A stretch of DNA of 39,199 nucleotides from Mesostigma viride (GCA_009746045.1 RPFO01000079.1:2484844-2524042); one strand, 5' to 3'; counted from the stretch's first letter, positions 1 through 12,900 are shown. Notes: generated by a model from the sequence alone, not told the origin. Numbers and translations: made by a program.

Positions 1-839
1 AAAACACTAGCTGCCCAAATATGAGATTCCGCGGAACACAGAAAGTAAGAAAGCCTAGAAGCTACCAGCAAGGAATCGAGCATAGGACCTTAGGCGTGAT
101 TTCGCGCTGTGTGAGTCTCCTGATCCGAAGGCATCTCACTTAACGTTTCGAAACAGCCCAACTGCGAAAAACCTCTTTACCGGAGAGGGGTGCCAATATG
201 TCCGATATTGCTGAATCTATAGAAGATGACTCACCACTAGACCTATGTGCGCAGGAGTACTACGCACGGACCTACGCGATATTCTAGTATCGCCGAAGTA
301 GGCAGGTTGACCACGGCTGGAATCTGGTTGTAGTGTGACGTACAAACCTAGAGGACGTAGCCAAAACTAACTAATATCAACCAATCTTACATTGTCGTCA
401 GAAAGCAACAAACGTGAAAACGTCAACTACAGTCTGTATCTCTCTACTAAGTATCGAGTTTGTATCTCTCTTCTAAGTATCTAGTTTGTATCTCTCTACT
501 AAGTATCTAGTTTGTATCTCTCTACTAAGTATATATTCCAATTTGCTTTTCACTGCTCCACAGGATGAAGATTGAAGCTACAACAACATTGCTACCCACC
601 AATCCATTGTTTGATTGACTTGAAGCCAATTTCCCTCCATCATTCACACACCATGTCTAATTCATGGCCTCCACAACATCCATTGACGTTTGCCAGTGTC
701 ACACACACACTCGCACGAGCACCTGTGCATGGGGACAGCCACACACGATGCCCGCGCGTCGTAACTGCTGTTACTCTCACTGTGCGAATCTCGGACTGAT
801 CTAATAGGGCGCTAAGCATAATCAAACTCAGGTAGGAAG
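1..839. other. 3' flank or 3' UTR, no gene seen
   Basis: No coding pattern is recognisable on either strand. The stretch contains the 26-bp minisatellite at 435-530. It also holds a minus-strand TGTAA at 387-391, which could be the kinase gene's polyadenylation signal if the tentative exon 12 is right. Confidence 0.4.
435..530. repeat. 26-bp minisatellite, about 3.7 copies
   Basis: Units start at 435, 461, 487 and 513 and share TGTATCTCTCTACTAAGTAT with a few substitutions. The step is exactly 26 bases. A TATCTCGTAT-type minisatellite at 35688-35815 has a loosely similar core. Confidence 0.9.
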
Positions 840-922
840 TTATTTCAGCTGCCATAACGCCCCCCTTGCATTTCTGAGCCCCAACCTTCGCAAGGGTAAC
901 AATCTATAGACAAACCAGGGCT
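840..922 (-). CDS. ADCK1: Tentative terminal exon 12 with stop codon
   Basis: Following an acceptor cattgcag|, two bases complete the split Glu codon of exon 11. Then 26 codons (PWFVYRLLPLRRLGLRNARG, ending LWQLK) lead to TAA at 840-842. Phase fits, and a short hydrophobic/basic end is plausible for this family, but nothing conserved proves it. A TGTAA on the minus strand (387-391), the usual chlorophyte polyadenylation signal, would give a 3' UTR of about 450 bases. Confidence 0.35.
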
Positions 923-3900
923 CTGCAATGTGCAATCTAAAGGCCCGCATGCCACGCAAACAACACACCCTCGTAAATATTGAGCTCAAATAGATCATTA
1001 TGAGCCAGTCAAAAGAGGAAGACTTGACGTGGTGTTGATGGCATTTGGGCAATGCACTTGTGCGTGCAAGGGTAGATAAGGCAGTGCTTAAGCCCTAAGG
1101 CAGCCAAGCCTAGCCAGCAGTTACCGACTGAGCAATCATACTTATAAAAAAAACAGGGAGGTGATGCAGATGCAGAGAGAGTGATTATCCAGTGATGATA
1201 ATCATCATCATCAATGTGCGAATAACAATAGCAAAAGTAATGCGCAGAGCTCACCCAGGAAGGACTGGAAGAGCTGCACTTCCAGTGACGTCAACAGCCG
1301 CCCCCGCCACGAACAGACATACACGAGGCCGCCACCTGGCGCGTCTGCGGACCCATGCGCCGTCTTGGCATTGGGGCTGGACAGGTGGCGCCCTGCTCCA
1401 TGGGCGCCAGTGTCCTCCTTGCATCCCCTTTCTGGTGGGTTGCCCTCTGGGAAAACCCAGAGCACCAAATTGGAAGCACAGCCAAGGTGTTCTCACACCC
1501 TCATGCATTGCTTTTGGGCTTTGTCGCCAATGATACGAAGGTTTCGGTATGATCGAGAAATCGAATGTGAAGCCACGTGTGAGAGTGTGGGGGACAGAGT
1601 TTATGCTTGCCGCTGCTGCCACAGGCCGCACAAACTGATGAATGGGATTAGCCGAACTAATGGATCAGGAACCAAGCCGTTAGACTTAGCCATCAGAAGC
1701 TGCACTTGGGGGTGGGACATGGGTGGGAGTCTCCTATACTGGCTAGAAGTTTCTCAAGCGCAAGTTTGGCCACTAGGGAAATGCGAACACACGGCTCGCG
1801 CGATTGCGGATACACGACTCTTATTGGTAGCCGCTGGAGAGCAGCCAACCAGAGAGATAACTTGCCCCCTGCTCTCTGACGGTCCCCAATGCGGGTCATA
1901 TGTCCAATATACACGCCCCAAATACACTTGCCCCCAGTATATACGCCCCAAATATGTAAGCCCCCTAAAGAGATGACACCGTCGTCAACCCCAAGGAATC
2001 GTTGCGCCAGGTGACACAAGCAACGAACAGGAACCAGGGGAAGCAGCTGCCGCCGGTGACTCTGTTGAAATGTTGGTAGCAGCTACGCAGCCTTAATGAC
2101 TGCATATCTGTCGAGTAAGTAACTGACCAGGGCATCTGTCCATTGTCCAACAAACCCAATCGGCGGTGCGGGAATACACCCACTGATTCCTGATTGACTC
2201 ACAATCAGGGAACTGTTGGTGTGCCAGCAGATGAAGCTCATGTTACCGAGCAGAATATTGATGGATGGGGGACTAGATGTGTAAGGCCCGGGCACACCTT
2301 GTTGGCACATTCTGGCACACGCGCACGTACCTTGCTGGCACGCATCGCCCCCCCTCTGGCAATATTTCTCCATGGCCAGCGCCTTCACAGCGGCGCGCGC
2401 GTTGGCCTTGAAGCGGTGGACGTCCGGTTGTCCGAGGTCATGAGCGATGGAGCGAAGGAAGGAGCTGCCAGGTACAGGATAAATAAAACACATTAATAGG
2501 TAATGAAAAACAAAGCGGCCATGCACACAAGCCCCAGATTCCGTGAATAACACGAAGACATCCTTCCATGAATGGTACATCATCGAGACATGGACACAGC
2601 AAGCATGGCATGCATCGTCAGGATATAGACATAACAGCCACAGATGTGAATTATGTTGTTGAATGAGTAAAAAAAGGGTCAAAAGAACCAGCGTGGTGAC
2701 CCCGACGTTTCGTGCCGGAGGCGTTACTCACCAGAGCATGGAAAGAGTGAGGAAAACACCTGATGAGGGGAGGCACTGCGCATGCTCAGTGGATGCACAC
2801 TCTGCTCAGGTAATGTGTGGACATGTAGTGCTGACTCAACACGCAAACGACTCCATCCATGCGCAGATAAATTCACCTATCACTACATCTCACACATCTC
2901 ATCACTTAGCGCCACTCACTGGACGCTTAGCTAAACAAAGAAAATGCTGACTCAGCGCGCACGCATACAACTCACTTGACGCGCAGCACAGAGAACATCT
3001 CCCAGGGCACCGCCTCCAGGAACGAGGAGATGTCCCCCGCCGCAAACTGCGAGCGCAACGCCCTGCGATCCTCCTTGGTAAGGCCCGCACCCAGAGGGGC
3101 AGACAGCCTGGCACGGGTTGAGAGGAAGGGTGCAAAGTGGGAGAAAGAATCACTTAAAAAGTGTCAGGAATTGTGCCCAACTGCTGTTTGTAGGCTAATT
3201 TACTAGAGTACCGGCCAAGTCACTAATACGGAGGTATTAGGGTTGCGTCCCCAGTAATCGCACCTGCCTCACGTTTTATTTTGACTTTGGCCGTATCCTT
3301 ATGACTGGCCGAGACTCGTGTGGGCCGTTCGACATTGTGTCGTCCGTCACTTTTTTGATATCAGGCCACGGTACAAATTTATACGACTGTTGGCACTTTG
3401 GTACTTTGTTATGTTGGCATCCTGGTGCACTCAGTACCGGCGCCGCGCCACGCCGCGCCAGATTTACTTCCCTTGTTTGGACCTTGAGGCATAAGTGACC
3501 AGTTGAGCTTTTGAACTTTGCATCTTTGGGGAAAGAACCTTAAGCGCTAGGAAGTACCCAATGTGGCATGCTAGTCCCATGCACACATGACGCATGATGT
3601 ACATCGGATGGCTTATGATGCGCAGCCGCCACCTGTGTGGCATCGACGCCCAATATCGCATTAGCCTTCTTGTGTTTTCCGTGTGAAATGTGAGCCTTTG
3701 CTCCTGTGTGCTCTTAAGTCTGTGACCTAGCCATGGGTGACTGGCCATGACAACGGCTGTTAACTATTGATGATTGGGTTAATGTTAAGCGATTATTTGC
3801 ATCAAATTCGCCTGCCTTTGCTCTATAGGTCCAGGTCTTCAAGCAACGGAACTTTCCTCCAATAGCGAGATTAAGAGTTATCAAGGCTGGAGTGATAAGT

Positions 3901-6900
3901 CTGGAGTGATAAGCCAATTCTTGCAATCTTTGGCAGTGAATATATTCACGGCAGTCAGTTGGGCACACAGCGTGAAATTCACCTCTGACACCCCCCTTGC
4001 ACAATGCCTAAAGTGAAGACACTATGATGGTAGAATAGGGCAACAGTTTCTCCCCGCTCAATTCAGGCAAGAGCCTAAAAGCTAGGTGGGGCAGCCAGGT
4101 ATAAACTGGCTCTCACCCCCCCTTGTTCAACAATCTGGTATAATCCAATGGTCTCATATTGCCCCCCTTGTTTGGTAGTTGGTAGGGCTTGCTGGGTACA
4201 ATCACCCCAACCCCCCATTACCCAGGAAGCTATGTCATCAGGGCGAACCAGTGTACCCATTCGGCATAAACGGAGAATCAAAACGCATCGCGAGCCGCAA
4301 AGCAGCCCTTGCCATGCTGTTCACGGTTTGCCACACTAACCGGTGCTTTAAATGGTTTAGCCACTAACCAATGCTTTTCAGGGTTTAGCAATAACCCCAC
4401 ATGCTTTAAGGCTAAGCGGGAACCAAAGTTGCTTTTTAAAAGAAGGATTAGCAAGAAACCCCCCATGCTTTTAACGGCTAAGCAGGAACCGAACACTAGA
4501 AACGGATAAAAAACGTTCCGGTTTCTCGTACTCGACACTTGGCACTGGATTCTCGGCTCCGGGCTCCTCGCTCCTGGCTCAGCGGCTCTTACGGGCGTCT
4601 TGATACCGTAGCTCCTGGCTCAGCGGCTCTTACGGGCTATCTGGCTCCATAGCTCCGGGCACATAGATCTCGGCCCAAAAAACGCAAAATTTCGAGTCTC
4701 GTACATCAGGCGAATCGTCGCCTGGAATAACATTTCCCAGAAAATTCAGAAAGAAAACACACTCAGGATGCACCGACGCGGGATTGAACTTGGGCTCATT
4801 ACCAGGCCTAAGCTTCACCCTCGTCTAGGCAGCACCATCTCGGCTGTGCCCCGAAATCTGGGAATTCTGCTGGAATCAGCAAATATATCGCATGCGGCTC
4901 ACTGCAGGCCGCGGCACTGGGCCAGTTCCAGAAAAGCTGGCCGGCCGCACGACTACAAAAAAGACTCCTGCCCCAGCAAATATTACGCGACTTACGGCCG
5001 CGAATTACTGGCTATGCCGGACTATCGAATAATGCATAAGTCTCATAGCTCGTCATGATTCCATCCTCGAAATCCAAGATGTGGTGGTGTCACGGCCCAC
5101 ACGAGTCTCTGCCAGTCATAAGGATACGGCCAAAGTCAAAATAAAACGTGAGGCGGGTGCGATTCTTGGGGACGCAACCCTAATACCTCCGTATGAGTGA
5201 CTTGGCCGGTACTCTAGTAAATTAGCCTACAAACAGCAGTTGGGCACAATTCCTGACACACCCCCATGACCAAGAGCTGTAGCTGGAGGGCAAACAAAAA
5301 CAACTCTAAACACACCCCCGTGGCCGAGAGTAGAGCTTGGTGGGTCTATAACAAACTACCTGTCTTAGGGGTACAGGGTGCCCCCGGGCCAAAAATAGAA
5401 GTCAGTCCCGCCAATCATATTCACTCAGGAAACAAAAACAGAGGCAGAGCAGCTCTGGTTGTACAATGTGAAACAAATGGCCTTTGCAGGTCTTTAAACC
5501 ACCGTCTTGAGATCGTCCGCAGTGCCGGTAGCAAAGCAGAACCCAGGGGGCAACGTGCTGGCCTCATGTTGGGTGGCATGGGCCTGCTCGCTGGTCTTGT
5601 TGGGGCACTGCTCAGGATGCTTGCGGTAACACGTCTCATGAGTATGTCCCGGTCGTCGACAGAATTTACACCGCTTGCGACTGCCGCCAGTCGGGGTGGT
5701 AGCATACGCAGCGCCGGCAGGCAGGGCGGTAGGGTTGGCAGGCCGGGAAGAAGGGGGCTTGGCCCCAGTGGTCGGGTCATGAGCTGGCAGAAGGTCATCC
5801 ATCTCAAATACTAGGTCCCTGATCTGAGCCAAGGTCATGCCAGGCAGGCGACGATCAGCCATGGCCTGGCGGAACGAAGCAGGGAGGCCTGCAAGCATAC
5901 AATTCCGCCAAGAGTCCCAGCTCATGGCGCCCCCGGCATCTTCAAGTTCCTGTTTAAGGAGCAGACCTCGCGTCCAATACTTGACCCGCCTTCACAATAC
6001 GCTGGATCTGGTGTGTCTTTTCCAAACGGTAGGACTCGGTCTGGAACGGCTACCGGATAGTCGCTCGCAGCTCGCGGTAAACAACGCTTGTGCGCTGATC
6101 CGCTATGGTGCCGACAATCCGCGATGCCAGTCCCTTGATACACTCAAGGATGGAGGCCAGCAAGGCTTCATCGCATGCCTTGTAAGTAATATCACTGGTG
6201 GGATCTGCCGTGCCATCAAGCACGTCTAGGACCCCCTGTGAGCGGCATGTAGCAATAAAAAGCTGCTCAAATTCAACCCATCCTGCAAAGTCCTCAGTAG
6301 CATCCACACGCCCGAAGTTCTTCAAGGCAAGCTGTACTGACCGTGCATTTACTAGTTTGGGATTCTCAGGCTCAGCACGTGGCGGCATGGTAAAGGAAAC
6401 CCCACAACGAGCTCAGGCTAGAAAAATTGCGTGATCAAATGAAGGGAAGACCAAAAGAACTTGAGGGACGCAGCAAACGTGACTCGCAACTCGAATAGGG
6501 CCAAGTAACCGGGGAGGCCAAGCACCAAAGTCACAGTGGAAAAAGAAGCCGAGTGCTGCACAGTAGCAACGCGTCACAAGCTGGTAAAAGAAACGGGTCG
6601 TGCCTTTTAGTCAGTGATATCCGCGCCCTCACTCTGCAGATACTGCAGATAGGAGCCAATCAGGGTGTTCAACATCACAAAAGCAAGAGGGCATTCCCCT
6701 TGTGGAGAGTCATAGGTAGCCCTGATTATCTCGACAATCCAACGCCTTGCCTGTACAGGATTGATGGCCACAGTTGCTCTCGCCCCTTGAAACTCAAAAA
6801 AGAGACTGTGACTAAGTCAATGCTGGGTTGATCAGGCCCAGACATGTACCCCTAGTCACCAGAAATCCCAGGAAAGTGGCAAGGAAAAATTGGGCCAAAA

Positions 6901-9900
6901 GAAAAGCGTAGGAGGCCGGCTTAAGACGTACTTGAGTTGGCCAAAAGCGAATTCGAACGTAAGCAGTCTATACCATGCCAAACATTGCAAGAATGGACTT
7001 ATCACTCCAGCCTTGATAACTCTTAATCGCGCTATTGGAGGAAAGTTCCGTTGCTTGAAGACCTGGACCTATAGAGCAAAGGCAGGCGAATTTCATGCAA
7101 ATAATCGCTTAACATTAACCCAATCATCAATAGTTAACAGCCATTGTCATGGCCAGTCACCCATGGCTAGGTCAGACTTAAGAGCACACAGGAGCAAAGG
7201 CTCACATTTCACACGGAAAACACAAGAAGGCTAATGCGATATTGGGCGTCGGATGCCACACAGGTGGCGGCTGCGCATCATAAGCCATCTGATGTACATC
7301 ATGCGTCATGCGTGCATGGGACTAGCATGCCACATTGGGTACTTCCTAGCGCTTAAGGTTCTTTCCCCAAAGATGCAAAGTCCAAAAGCTCAACTGGTCA
7401 CTTATGCCTCAAGGTCCAAACAAGGGACGTAAATCTGGCGCGGCGTGGCGCGGCGCCGGTACTGAGTGCACCAGGATGCCAACATAACAAAGTACCAAAG
7501 TGCCAACAGTCGTATAAATTTGTACCGTGGCCTGATATCACAAAAGTGACGGACGACACAATGTCGAACGGCCCACACGAGTCTCGGCCAGTCATAAGGA
7601 TACGGCCAAAGTCAAAATAAAACGTGGAAAATGACAAGCACGAATTCATTCATTGCATATTAAATTATTCCGGCTGCCACCGTTTGTTGTTGCCAAAGCC
7701 AAGTTGCAACTCCCCGGTGGGGACCATCAGCTATCCATCGCTAGATGCAGCTAGGACTGCCAAGGTGAGCAAACACTACGTCCATCACGCATTTACCAGC
7801 ATTCCAGCAAAGCAAGTGGCGGCGCTGGCATGCGTAACTTTACACTTAACTTAGTGCAGTGCGCATTGTGGGTCATACCGCAACAAGGGTCGACTCGTCA
7901 CTCGATTCAGCACGAAACGGCTGACAGCACAGTGTACGAATCATTATAAAATATGTCATGTACAACTACGGTGCCGATATAGTAGAAACGGCACCAAGAT
8001 CACGCAAAGTATTGTGCCGCTTATGATAACTCCGGCATACTATAACTTTTGCTATACGGCACTATTTTCAGTGCTACGAACTGTGCCGGAAAGATCACGG
8101 CAAGCCCTACTTAGCCTATTTAATTATCGGCCAGATATACGTCAGGCGGGTGCGATTATTAGTGACGCAACCCTAATACCTCAGATTACAACATGATGGC
8201 CAGACATTAAAAATGTTAACAGGCAGTTGGGCACACAGGGTAAAATTTACCCTTGACACCCCCCTTGCTCAACTAGCCAGTTTTTTGGTATAATCCTAAT
8301 GGTTGTAACTTTCCCTTGAGCTTAGGTAAGGCTTACCAAGGACAAAAAGGCCTAGCGAACCCCCTTACTAGGGGTGACAATCCATGGTGAGCCATTGTAA
8401 CAAAAACTGGAGCTTAGGTGAGGCAAAAGTTGCTTTTCACGGTTTAGCAATAACTGGTACTTTTTCATGGCTTAGCCACTAACCAATGCTTTTACAATTA
8501 GTAGGTTGAGCAATAACCCCCATGCTTTAAGGATAAAAAGGAACCAAAAGTTGCTTTTAAAAAGAAGGATGAGCAAGAACCCCCCTGTGCTTTTAACGGC
8601 TAAGCAGGAACCGAACACTAGAAACGGATACAAAAAAGTTCCGATTTCATTCCATAACTCGACAGATAAGGAGCACTGGCTTCTCGGCTCTGGGCTCTCC
8701 GGCACTGGCTCCTCGGCTTTGCGGCCACTTGGGCCTGCGGCTCTTGGCTTCTCGGCTGGTTGGCACCGAACGCCTGGCTTCTTGGCTCACAAAGAAAATA
8801 CGAGTCTTAAAATGCAGGCGAAATAGCGCATGAACGTCGTCACCCAAACAATTTCTCAAAGAGGCTGCGAAATCTGCTCCTGCTGCGAATCGAACCTGAG
8901 CATATTGAGTCTCTTGCTACATTGCGGCGTTGGGCTTGGCAGCGCTGCCACAGTCTGGATCTGGGCTGTCATCCTGGAATCTGGAAATATACGGCCTGCG
9001 GCTCCTGCCAGGCCACTGGCCAGTTCCTGGAAATACTACGCGGCTCTCCGACATGAACAAGACCGCGGACTTCCGGAAAATAATGCGTGAAATTTAATTT
9101 CGTACGTCTCTCACGAATTTATCGTTACCAATTGGGTCGTTTCCGAAAACGGCCTTGTGGGCCATTTACGTACATTCTGGAATGGCTTTGGCAACAACAA
9201 ACGGTGGCAGCCGGAATAATTTAATTTGCGATGAATAAATTCGTGCTTGTCATTTTCCACGATTTAATTCGAACCATGGGAAGTCAATCCAATTTCTGAC
9301 ACAAAGAAAAATCCAAAAAAAAAAACTTCAAGATGGGAGAAAAAAATACTGTAGGATGGAATCCAGCCACCTTGGAGGGAAATCGTGAATTTGTGGTTTC
9401 CCCAATATTACGCTACAAAAGCTCACGCGGCGTTTACGCCATGGCAGGGGCGGGTCGGGGCGGCCTGTGCTGTGTACGGCTACACAGCGCCAAGATAATG
9501 GAAGCAAGACAACCTTTGGGAGACAAGCTGCGATCAAGGACAGTAAACGAGGCACGTCGAAACACACACAGCAAGCGATAATCCGGCAGGCCGCAGCAGA
9601 ATCCTACGCGGCAGGGGCCATCTAGCGGCATGCGGCCCTCTTGCAGCAGCCATCACTTCACAGGGTACACACAGGGGTGTGTATATATTGCGTGCCCACA
9701 AGGCATAGATGCGTGCCCATAACCGTATGAGAGAAGGAAAGGGAAGAAAATCAAGCACTCCCTGGGCACACGGCTTTGGGGCCACCTTAATCTGGCTCTG
9801 GCACCTCATGTACCCCAATTCGCCAGTGCCGCCCAGCTACCTTATACAACAAATATGAACACAATCTCCCTCACCGGTAGCGGTTGGTCAGCAGCACGCC

Positions 9901-12900
9901 ACACAAGCTATAGTACAACCAAGGATAGATATGATACGATAGCCCCCCTCACCGGTAGCGGTTGGTCAGGATGACGGGCAGCACCGCCGTGTACTTCTCC
10001 AACCCCAGGCGCGCGCTGGCATTTGTCACCATCCCGGCATCGCCCGTGGTCAGACCGCGCCAGAGCGAGCAGTAGCTCAGCCGCACGTCGTCGGGGATGG
10101 TGATGTAGAGGCCGTGGTCGATCAGGACTGGGGGCGGGGCACATGGTGGCGGAGTATACAAAGGCGGGGATGGCGATGTAGAGGCCGTGGTCGATCAGGA
10201 CTGGGGGCGGGGCGTACGTGGTTGTTGCGTATACCAAGGTGCGGCGTGGCAAGAGCCCTGCGGAGCAGGGGTCCATAACGGAACTGTCGATATAGCGCTG
10301 TGCTCGACCAGGGCAGGGTCCGGGAAATATGCAGACATGAATGTATGCGAGGACTATATTAAGGTGCCACATACAAAGAGCTAGAGTACATGTTAATGCC
10401 ATCGCCAGCCCACTGGTCGATCAGGACTGCATGCGGGAAGTAATGAAGGTGCCACACAGCGGGCCGTGAGGAGCGAGCAGGTTTCACTATGGTCCCATGC
10501 TCAGCCCAGCAGTCATGAGCCATAGTGCTGGTGGTTGAAATGAAGGACCCAGAACAGCAAAATATGACCAAAGCTGGTAGAGTACGACAAAACGATTCTA
10601 TGTTACATGGAAAAGGGGAAATTTTTCCACCCTAATAGAAGGCGAATTGGGGGGGTACCCATGAAAAGCCAGTGCGAAGAGCGACAGCAGAATGGTCATT
10701 CTCTGAGGGTTCGCATGGGCGGAAAGGGGATCAGTCGCGATATGGGAAATAATTTTGCATGCATGCAAGATGATAATTGGTAAAATGGATGAGACTGCTT
10801 CCATATCAAATAGTAAATACCTTGTAACAGTCCGTTGCTCCCAGAAACGACCCTCAAAAACCATCTCACACGGCAAAGCACGAAAAGCGTCTTGCACGCA
10901 TGCATTGATGCAGGTAGTATACATTACACATCAAGTACAACCGCGCCAAACTCACCAACTTGCGTGTCTGAACCGGCCCAGCTGAGCCACCGCCGCCAAC
11001 CGTGCACGTGGCGGGGCGGGGTAGACGAGGAGACGATGTTATACCTCCGCCTGTAACCCCCCTTGCTCATCACCCCCTGGTTGTCCTCTCCTTCGCTGTC
11101 GCCCGCCAAGGTCAAGCTCGAAACTGTGGCCTCGCTTCCCGATTGTGTACTGTCACTGTCACTCGACACTGCATCCTTGCCGTCCGGATCATCAACGCCA
11201 GTGCCCCCTGACCGTTCCCCTTGGTGCGAGGGCATCTTCCGCACCAAGACATTGCCTGGGTGCGGGTCGCCGTGCACAAAGCCGTGCACAAAGATCATCT
11301 CACTCATCACTTGCGTGAGGGTGCGCGCCACCTGAAAGCATCCCAGAGGTCGGTTCGGGACATGGATGGGCCAGGTGGGCGCGTATGCGGTCAAGCAGGC
11401 AGGCGGGCAGACAGGCATGTCAGGCAGGTTTTCCCCGGTCCAATCGCGTGCATTGTTTGATGAATTGGTGAGCTATGATCATTTTATCTATCACTAACCT
11501 GCTGAGCGGAGAATGCGACGCCGTATAGCACAAAAAAAATCAGATTTCTTCGAAACTAGTCTAGTACAGTGGAACGAGAGAGACTGCCGCAGGCGGCTGG
11601 GACAGCCGCCGGTTTGATGTCGCGCCGGCCGCGCGGGTTTCAGGAGTCAGACAAGTAAGTCATAAATTAAACATGGGAAATTGTGGGCCGGCTGCCCTTG
11701 GTCAGGCCGCGCGTCACTAGTCCTTAGGCAGCTAGTACGGAATGTACGACATTGCTGAAAAAAACGGCGTCACATGCTATTGACGTGGAGGTCGCCACTT
11801 GCCAGTGGCCATATTTTGTGACGAAAGCACTTTGCGTGGCAAGCCCTAGTGGGCTTTGAAAGTAGGAGTAGGGATAGTTCAAAGCATGCATATTTCGTAG
11901 GGAGCTTGTGACGCAAGTCTGACGTTTCAAGGAAAGTGAATGACGGTTGTCAACGGCTGTCCTGCTTGGCCGAAGGGGAATATAGCCAAACGCAGTTTGT
12001 CGTCTAGGTTGTTTCTTTCACCCCCCCCCCACACCCCTTGTTTCTCTGTTGCTGGGGGCATGCAGTACGTGCTGAATTGTTTTCTTATTCGGTTCCACCT
12101 TGCCATTCAAACATGATGGCCCAGTCCACTCATTGTTCCAATAAAGACTGGTGATTCTTGGGAGTGAACGGGTATAAAAAATAATTTTCAGAAAAATATT
12201 CTTTGTACCCCAGCCACCCACGTAGGGGTTGGCTGGACAGGTGGTTGCTTAAAAAGCTGGGCTTCCATTCTAGGGAAGCAGGTTGTTTCTTTTGCCTCCC
12301 ACCCACCCTCCCTGGCAAAAGGGGGTAGAGCAGGGGCACAGCTGCTGTGGGCTGGCCCTGCAAATTCACATAGTGTGCTCACCCTAGCAAACAGATGGCA
12401 GTGTTGCCATCTGGTAGACATGTCTGTGTTATTCCACCGTATAGAGCTAGCACACATATTGTAATAAATGTGATGTATTGTGGTGATGCATGCAAAGCAA
12501 AGCAAGGCCAGAAATGGAAATTGTTGATATATGCTGCCTGCTTTATCCAGCATGTGCTCTGCCAATTTAAGACACAAGAGCCAGAGAAGTATTTCAAAAG
12601 ATTGCCATTGAGGCTGCTAGGTTGATGAGTGCTTGGCTGAGTGCTACTCGCTTGAGGCAAGAATGACGTGGCGTCCCCAGTGATCAGCAAGGACAACAAA
12701 ATCCAAGCACTCCGGAAAAGTTTGTCCCTACAACCCTCCTACTAGACAACCACTACACACAGCGTGGAACCGCACGCCATCATGCCCTGCCAAGGGGGCA
12801 GTCTCGATCAGCCTCCAAACCCAAGTCATGGGGACACTGGCCATTCCATGGGACCAGCTGGGACAAGAGAGAGGCGGGGGGGCGGGCACACGAGGGCAGA

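Larger units (their letters stand above)
3161..5259. mobile_element. Terminal-inverted-repeat element (about 2.1 kb), no transposase seen
   Basis: Two arms of equal length (167 bp), 3161-3327 and 5093-5259, are almost perfect reverse complements. The outer end is GTGTCAGGAATTGTGCCC. Nothing between them looks like a transposase, so the element is non-autonomous or is a rearranged piece of a larger one. No target-site duplication is evident at the ends (aaaaa on the left, accccc on the right). Diverged copies of the right-hand end occur at 3948-4003 and 8145-8270. Confidence 0.7.
3108..9952 (-). other. 6.8-kb intron filled with nested repeat elements
   Basis: The intron runs between exon 8 (donor CG|gtgagg) and exon 9 (acceptor gtgccag|). 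Almost all of it, from 3161 to about 9261, is repeated material: two sizes of inverted repeat, a direct repeat pair of about 0.9-1.1 kb, and a damaged copia gag. The parts are listed separately. From 9262 to 9860 I see nothing beyond an A-run near 9317. Confidence 0.85.

Noticed and set aside
2083-2330. Exon 10 reading through to TAG at 2083
   Set aside because: The donor CAAG|gtacgt is near-consensus. The read-through tail is Cys-rich and low in family resemblance. It is kept only as an alternative.
4765-4850. tRNA gene on the minus strand
   Set aside because: A box A-like TAGACGAGGG and box B-like AGTTCAATCCC are spaced plausibly, but the T and acceptor stems do not pair. It is at best a tRNA-derived relic.
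10167-10402. A genuine extra exon coding a second DHG motif
   Set aside because: It lacks its own donor and its step of 73 bases shifts the frame. A tandem duplicate of the true acceptor explains it better.
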